A DNA stretch of 8,945 nucleotides from Lysobacteraceae bacterium (GTDB taxonomy: Bacteria > Pseudomonadota > Gammaproteobacteria > Xanthomonadales > Xanthomonadaceae), in NCBI GenBank assembly GCA_017990865.1, contig JAGNNB010000104.1, forward strand, positions 1 to 8,945, in the 5' to 3' direction. A program made the translations under genes and the position numbers. Below are positions 5,407 through 8,945 of the stretch, in pieces (within the stretch, counting starts at the first letter, position 1; each line of letters opens with the position of its first letter). The notes beneath the pieces were generated by a model. The model was not told the origin of the DNA, did no database searches, and worked only from the letters and a program-made list of their open reading frames with translations.

Positions 5407-6189
5407 ATGAGCGAAAACCTGATCTTCCACCGCAACGGACCGATCACCCGCCTGCGCTTGAATCGACCGGATTTGCACAACGCTTTCGACGCCGACCTGA
5501 TCGGCACCCTCAGCGCCGCGCTGGACGCCGTCGCCGCCGACAAAACGGCGCGCGTGGTGATACTGGAAGCCGCCGGCCCCAGTTTTTCGGCGGGCGCGGA
5601 CCTCAACTGGATGCGCGCGATGGCAGTCGCGAGCGAGGCCGAGAATCGCGCCGACGCGATGGCGCTGGCCGGCCTGATGCGACGCCTGGACGAATTGCCC
5701 AAACCGACCATCGCCCGCGTGCAAGGCGCGGCGTTCGGCGGCGGCGTGGGCCTGATCGCATGCTGCGACATCGCCATCGGCGTGCCGGAGGCGAAATTCG
5801 GACTGCCCGAAAGCCGACTCGGTCTGCTGCCGGCGGTGATTTCGCCCTACGTCATCGACGCCATCGGCATACGCGAAGCGCGGCGCTGGTTCGCCACCGC
5901 CGAGATGTTCGATGGCACCGAGGCGCTGCGCATGGGCCTGCTGCACGCGGTCGTCGAGGCCGACCATCTGGATGCCGCCGTGCACCGTCAGGTGGACCTG
6001 CTGTTGAGCGCCGGTCCGCTGGCCACTGCGCAAGCCAAAGCGCTGGTGCGCCGGGTCGCCGGCTGGCGCGACCGCGACCGCCTGGATCGCGACAACGCCG
6101 ACCTCATCGCCCGCCTGCGCGTCTCGCCCGAAGGCCAGGAAGGCATCGCCGCGTTCCTGGAAAAACGCAAACCGCTCTGGCCGGGTTGA
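5407..6189 (+). CDS. liuC: Methylglutaconyl-CoA hydratase LiuC (enoyl-CoA hydratase family)
   Basis: This crotonase-fold enzyme probably hydrates 3-methylglutaconyl-CoA to HMG-CoA in leucine degradation. It has 260 residues, the usual length. The first oxyanion-hole segment is SFSAGADLNWMR (59-70), a form typical of LiuC/AUH-type hydratases. The second is VQGAAFGGGVGLIACCDIAIG (105-125). In it, Gly115 stands where classical enoyl-CoA hydratases carry the first catalytic Glu, as I recall for bacterial LiuC/GnyH proteins as well. The second acid is E135 in FGLPESRLGLLPAVISPYV. The C-terminus (EGIAAFLEKRKPLW) is the normal crotonase tail. The start at 5407 rests on its AGGTGA site. It leads an operon whose last visible gene encodes a biotin carboxylase, which supports the leucine pathway over generic beta-oxidation. 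Another acyl-CoA substrate cannot be excluded from sequence. Confidence 0.9.
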   Translation: MSENLIFHRNGPITRLRLNRPDLHNAFDADLIGTLSAALDAVAADKTARVVILEAAGPSFSAGADLNWMRAMAVASEAENRADAMALAGLMRRLDELPKPTIARVQGAAFGGGVGLIACCDIAIGVPEAKFGLPESRLGLLPAVISPYVIDAIGIREARRWFATAEMFDGTEALRMGLLHAVVEADHLDAAVHRQVDLLLSAGPLATAQAKALVRRVAGWRDRDRLDRDNADLIARLRVSPEGQEGIAAFLEKRKPLWPG

Positions 6190-6228
6190 TCGTCCGCACG
6201 ACCCGCCCTCACACATCAGGAACGTCCG

Positions 6229-6627
6229 ATGCTCGACCATCTGGGTTTCCCCGTCGCGGATTACCGGCGCAGCCGCGCCTTTTACGAGCGCGCCCTGGCG
6301 CCGTTGGACTTCGGCGTGGTGATGGAAGTGGACCGAGACACGACCGGCGGCTACGAAGGCTGCGGTTTCGGGCCGCCGGGTCGCCCGATGTTCTGGGTCG
6401 GAAAAGCGGAAGGCGAAGCGCCGGCCGGCGGCCTGCATATCGCCTTCACCGCGAACACCCGTGCGCAAGTGGATGCGTTCTACGCCGAGGCCATCGCCGC
6501 GGGCGGCAAGGACAACGGCGCGCCCGGCCTGCGCCCGCAGTACCACCCGCATTATTACGGCGCGTTCGTGATCGACCCCGACGGCCACAATGTCGAAGCC
6601 GTCTGCCACCACCCGGAAGCGTCATGA
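6229..6627 (+). CDS. VOC family protein (glyoxalase/bleomycin resistance/dioxygenase fold)
   Basis: This 132-residue protein starts at an ATG with AGGAA 6 nt upstream, 39 nt after liuC. It has the two beta-alpha-beta-beta-beta modules of the vicinal oxygen chelate fold. The first begins LDHLGFPVADYRRSRAFYERALAPLDFGV. The second holds GGLHIAFTANTRAQVDAFYAEAIAAGG and ends YGAFVIDPDGHNVEAVCH. Expected metal ligands are H4, H70 and E123, one short of a full four-ligand set within a monomer; such small VOC proteins usually pair up to build the site. Cytoplasmic location is expected, as there is no signal. The substrate is unknown; lyases, epimerases and thiol transferases are all found in this family. 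Its stop overlaps the next start (ATGA), so it is coupled to the cupin gene. Confidence 0.9.
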   Translation: MLDHLGFPVADYRRSRAFYERALAPLDFGVVMEVDRDTTGGYEGCGFGPPGRPMFWVGKAEGEAPAGGLHIAFTANTRAQVDAFYAEAIAAGGKDNGAPGLRPQYHPHYYGAFVIDPDGHNVEAVCHHPEAS

Positions 6628-7145
6628 CCGCCACGACTCTCTACCCGATCCTCAATCTGGCCGATGTCGAAATGATCGACCTGGCCGAACGCGCCCGCCA
6701 ACGCGGCGGCGAAATGCCGGCCGCGCGTTTCGGCGGCCGCATCGGCGCGATCGGGCCGAAGATCGGCGCATGCAAACTCGGCTACAACCTGACCGAATTG
6801 GCGCCGGGCAAGGCCGCGTTCCCGAAGCATTCGCATCGCGCGAACGAGGAAATGTTCTATGTCATCGAAGGCGACGGCGAGCTGCGCTACGGCGACGCGA
6901 CCTGGCCGGTGCGCGCGGGCGATGTGATCGCCTGCCCGACCGGCGGCCCGGACACCGCGCACCAACTCATCAACACCGGCGCGACCCCGATGCGCTATCT
7001 GGCGGTCAGCACGATGGAATTTCCCGAAATCTGCGAATACCCGGATTCCAACAAACTCAATGCGATCACCGGTTTCGGACCGGGCGATTTCCGCCAACTC
7101 GAGCGGCGAGGCGAAGGTCTGGATTACTGGGACGGCGAGGCATGA
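6624..7145 (+). CDS. Single-domain cupin, metal site intact, substrate unknown
   Basis: This 173-residue protein starts at the ATG overlapping the VOC gene stop by 4 nt, with GGAAG upstream. Cupin motif 1 runs G62-G83 (GKAAFPKHSHRANEEMFYVIEG) with ligands H69, H71 and E75 or E76. Motif 2 runs G99-N117 (GDVIACPTGGPDTAHQLIN) with H113 and a slightly longer spacing than the textbook pattern. The full 3-His/1-Glu set suggests a bound metal. After the barrel, about 45 residues (ISTMEFPEICEYPDSNK-like region to DYWDGEA) carry the conserved-looking SNK and DYWDGE patches often seen in cupins thought to act on sugars or small acids. There is no signal peptide, so it is cytoplasmic. It could be an isomerase, a dioxygenase or a binding protein; none can be chosen from sequence. 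Its stop overlaps the deiminase start. Confidence 0.9.
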   Translation: MTATTLYPILNLADVEMIDLAERARQRGGEMPAARFGGRIGAIGPKIGACKLGYNLTELAPGKAAFPKHSHRANEEMFYVIEGDGELRYGDATWPVRAGDVIACPTGGPDTAHQLINTGATPMRYLAVSTMEFPEICEYPDSNKLNAITGFGPGDFRQLERRGEGLDYWDGEA

Positions 7146-8275
7146 GCGCAGCGTCGGAGGCGGGGCCGTCGCGCAGGAAATTCCTGCGCGATGCCCTGAC
7201 GCTGATGGCCGGCGCGACGACGGCGCCGGGCTGGGCGCACGGCGGCATCGCCCGCGCCGATCCGAACCTCGCATGGCGCATGCCCGACGAAGGCGAGCCG
7301 CATGCCTGCACGTGGATGGCGTTCGGCCCGAGTGCGGCGATCTGGGGCCGACGACTGTTGCCCCGAGTCCGACGCGATCTCGCGCTGCTGGCGAGGACCA
7401 TCGCCCGATACGAGCCCGTGCGGATGTTGGTGCGTCGCGAGGAGATGACGCTCGCGCGCGATCTGCTCGGCGACGCACCGCGGGTCGAGTTGGTGCCCTG
7501 CCCGCTCGACGATTTGTGGATCCGCGATACCGGGCCGACGTTCGTTCGCGCCACGGGCGGCGGCATGGGCGCGGTGGATTTCAATTTCAACGGCTGGGGC
7601 CGCAAACAGCGTCATGCGCGCGATGCGAAGGTCGCGGCAATGGTGGCGGCGCGCGCGGGCGCGACGCGCGTCCGCGCGACGCTGACGATGGAAGGCGGTT
7701 GCATCGAAGTGGACGGGCACGGCACCGCGATCGTCACGGAAAGTTGCACGCTGAACGACAATCGGAATCCCGGCGTGAGCAAAGCGCAGTTCGAGGATCG
7801 ACTGATGCCGTTGCTCGGGCTGAACAAGATCGTCTGGCTGCCGGGCATCCGCGGCCGCGACATCACCGACGGGCATACCGATTTCTATGCGCGTTTCGCT
7901 CGCCCCGGGGTCGTGCTCGCGGGTTTCGAAGCGGACCCGGAGATTTACGATCACGAGGTCACGCAGCAGCATCTGGAACTATTGCGCGCCGCGACCGATG
8001 CGCAGGGTCGTCGTCTGGAGGTCGTCGCGCTGGAATCGCCGCGATCGATCAGGCCCGAGTGGGAAAGCGACGACTTCGCGGCCGGCTATATCGGTTTCTA
8101 TCTCTGCAACGGCGCCGTGATCGCCCAGGAATTCGGCGACCGCGACGCCGATGCGCGTGCGCGCGCAGCGCTGACCCGCGCATTCCCCGGCCGTACGATC
8201 GAAATGCTGAATATGGATGGCATCGCCGCCGGTGGCGGTAGTATCCATTGCGCCACCCAACAGGAGCCGGCATGA
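7142..8275 (+). CDS. Tat-exported agmatine/peptidylarginine deiminase family protein
   Basis: This 377-residue protein starts at an ATG overlapping the cupin stop (ATGA). Residues 10-15 are SRRKFL, a textbook twin-arginine motif, followed by a hydrophobic stretch (ALTLMAGATTAPGWAHG), so the folded enzyme is probably exported to the periplasm. The rest is a complete PAD_porph-type guanidino-group hydrolase: entry RMPDEGEPHACTWMAF (46-61), DDLWIRDTGPTFV (123-135), EGGCIEVDGHGT (184-195), DNRNPGVSK (206-214), ITDGHTDFYARF (241-252) with catalytic H245, and GGGSIHCATQQEP (364-376) with nucleophile C370. The family hydrolyses agmatine to N-carbamoylputrescine, or peptidyl-arginine to citrulline in the secreted Porphyromonas enzyme. 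Bacterial agmatine deiminases are normally cytoplasmic, so export points to an external or protein-bound substrate. Family call secure; substrate open. Confidence 0.92.
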   Translation: MSAASEAGPSRRKFLRDALTLMAGATTAPGWAHGGIARADPNLAWRMPDEGEPHACTWMAFGPSAAIWGRRLLPRVRRDLALLARTIARYEPVRMLVRREEMTLARDLLGDAPRVELVPCPLDDLWIRDTGPTFVRATGGGMGAVDFNFNGWGRKQRHARDAKVAAMVAARAGATRVRATLTMEGGCIEVDGHGTAIVTESCTLNDNRNPGVSKAQFEDRLMPLLGLNKIVWLPGIRGRDITDGHTDFYARFARPGVVLAGFEADPEIYDHEVTQQHLELLRAATDAQGRRLEVVALESPRSIRPEWESDDFAAGYIGFYLCNGAVIAQEFGDRDADARARAALTRAFPGRTIEMLNMDGIAAGGGSIHCATQQEPA

Positions 8276-8616
8276 GCGCCGAACAAGACAAAACGCCGCA
8301 ACCGCAAGCGCCGGCCTTCGACATCAAGGACTATCGGCAACCATTGGTCACCTCGCTCGGCGTGGTGCTGGGGTTTCTGGTGGGCTTTCTCGCCCAGTGG
8401 GTGTCCGAAGACGACTTCGCCTTGGCGAATGCGGCGGACACGCTGGTGTTTTGCGGCTGTCTGGTCGGCGCGGTCCTGTTGATGATCGTGCTGTTCAGAA
8501 TGCTGTCGCCGCCGACCGCGGGCGACCCGTCTGCGCGTTACAAGACGACGTTGCGTTTGTATCTCGCCGGGATCGCGACCGCGTTTCTCAGTCTTTTGAT
8601 CGCCGCTTTCCTCTGA
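8272..8616 (+). CDS. Small three-helix inner membrane protein, unknown function
   Basis: This 114-residue protein starts at the ATG overlapping the deiminase stop, with AGGAG 5 nt upstream (8262-8266). A polar N-terminal tail (residues 1-23, rich in Gln, Pro and Asp) precedes three predicted membrane helices: about 24-44 ([21 protein letters not shown]), 57-77 ([21 protein letters not shown]) and 93-113 ([21 protein letters not shown]). The loop between helices 2 and 3 carries [14 protein letters not shown]. By the positive-inside rule the basic stretch at 88-96 would be cytoplasmic. I do not recognise a family. It is coupled to the exported deiminase and ends 10 nt before the biotin carboxylase gene, so it belongs to the same transcript. 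Confidence 0.85.
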   Translation: MSAEQDKTPQPQAPAFDIKDYRQPLVTSLGVVLGFLVGFLAQWVSEDDFALANAADTLVFCGCLVGAVLLMIVLFRMLSPPTAGDPSARYKTTLRLYLAGIATAFLSLLIAAFL

Positions 8617-8626
8617 TCGAGCCCTC

Positions 8627-8945
8627 ATGTTCTCGAAAATCCTCATCGCCAACCGCGGCGAAATCGCCTGCCGTGTGATTCGCACCTGCCGCACGCTCGG
8701 CATTCGCACCGTCGCGGTGTATTCCGATGCCGATGCCGACGCGCAGCACGTGCGTTTGGCGGACGAAGCGTTTCCGATCGGCGGCTCGCGTCCGCAGGAC
8801 AGTTATCTGCGCGGCGAGATCATCCTCGATGTCGCGCTGAAAACCGGCGCGCAGGCGATCCATCCGGGCTACGGCTTCCTCAGCGAGAACGCGGACTTCG
8901 CCGATGCGGTGGAAGCCGCGGGGGTCGTGTTCATCGGGCCGAAAG
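8627..8945 (+). CDS. liuD: Biotin carboxylase subunit, probably methylcrotonyl-CoA carboxylase alpha, 3' end cut by window
   Basis: Only the first 106 residues are present, and the frame is open to the window edge. The start [20 protein letters not shown] is the hallmark of biotin carboxylase N-terminal domains, followed by [21 protein letters not shown] and [18 protein letters not shown] (the conserved [10 protein letters not shown] block) and VVFIGPK. These residues form the Rossmann-like subdomain ahead of the ATP-grasp region. Such starts are shared by acetyl-CoA, propionyl-CoA, pyruvate and methylcrotonyl-CoA carboxylases. The leucine assignment rests on liuC leading the operon and on the usual clustering of liu genes. 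The ATG lies 10 nt after the membrane protein stop; the ribosome site (CGAG) is weak. A downstream biotinyl domain would confirm the alpha-subunit type. Confidence 0.85.
   Translation, partial: MFSKILIANRGEIACRVIRTCRTLGIRTVAVYSDADADAQHVRLADEAFPIGGSRPQDSYLRGEIILDVALKTGAQAIHPGYGFLSENADFADAVEAAGVVFIGPK

Noticed and set aside
5188..6612. A 474-codon minus-strand frame across liuC and the VOC gene
   Set aside because: It is antisense to two genes with clear family motifs, and its translation is low-complexity His/Gln/Ala/Arg-rich. Shadow frame.
6590..7141. N-terminal extension of the deiminase frame through the cupin gene
   Set aside because: The extra 184 codons overlap the whole cupin gene and read as Arg-rich noise. 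The Tat motif directly follows the ATG at 7142, which has the same ATGA overlap as its neighbours.

Overview
The window looks like chromosomal DNA of a GC-rich gammaproteobacterium. The Lysobacterales (Xanthomonadales: Lysobacter, Xanthomonas, Rhodanobacter types) fit best. This is inferred from the high-GC codon use, the short (624 aa) FeoB followed by a small membrane protein resembling DUF6587, the liu-type leucine catabolism genes, and a REP-like 'TCATCCCGGCGAAAGCCGGGAT' family of palindromes. Both window ends cut genes: a bactofilin on the left and a biotin carboxylase on the right.

Left part (1-1047): the end of a bactofilin gene and a small zinc-ribbon protein gene run rightward. A convergent intergenic space follows, holding a large imperfect inverted repeat with an exact 16-bp tandem duplication in its loop. 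Leftward from there come msrA (Sec-type signal) and, upstream of it, msrB (Tat-type signal). Together they form a methionine sulfoxide repair pair apparently sent to the cell envelope; both lack the most usual resolving cysteine.

Middle (2432-5220): a 358-bp gap contains five back-to-back 13-bp units. It is followed by the leftward ferrous iron uptake operon feoA-feoB-small Cys-rich membrane protein. feoA and feoB overlap by ATGA, and the small gene starts 4 nt after feoB. A Fur-box-like palindrome and an extended -10 element lie just upstream of feoA.

Right part (5374-8945): a rightward, tightly packed operon. It starts with liuC (methylglutaconyl-CoA hydratase), continues with a VOC-fold protein, a cupin, a Tat-exported agmatine/peptidylarginine deiminase-like enzyme and a three-helix membrane protein, and ends with the start of a biotin carboxylase that in this context is probably liuD (methylcrotonyl-CoA carboxylase alpha subunit). 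The VOC, cupin, deiminase and membrane genes are chained by three ATGA overlaps, so four genes with no known leucine role sit translationally coupled between two leucine catabolism genes.

There is no sign of a phage, transposase, CRISPR array, tRNA or rRNA. Most of the window is ordinary core metabolism. The points most worth a second look are the exported deiminase inside the liu operon, the 13-bp repeat array, and the inverted repeat with its duplicated loop.
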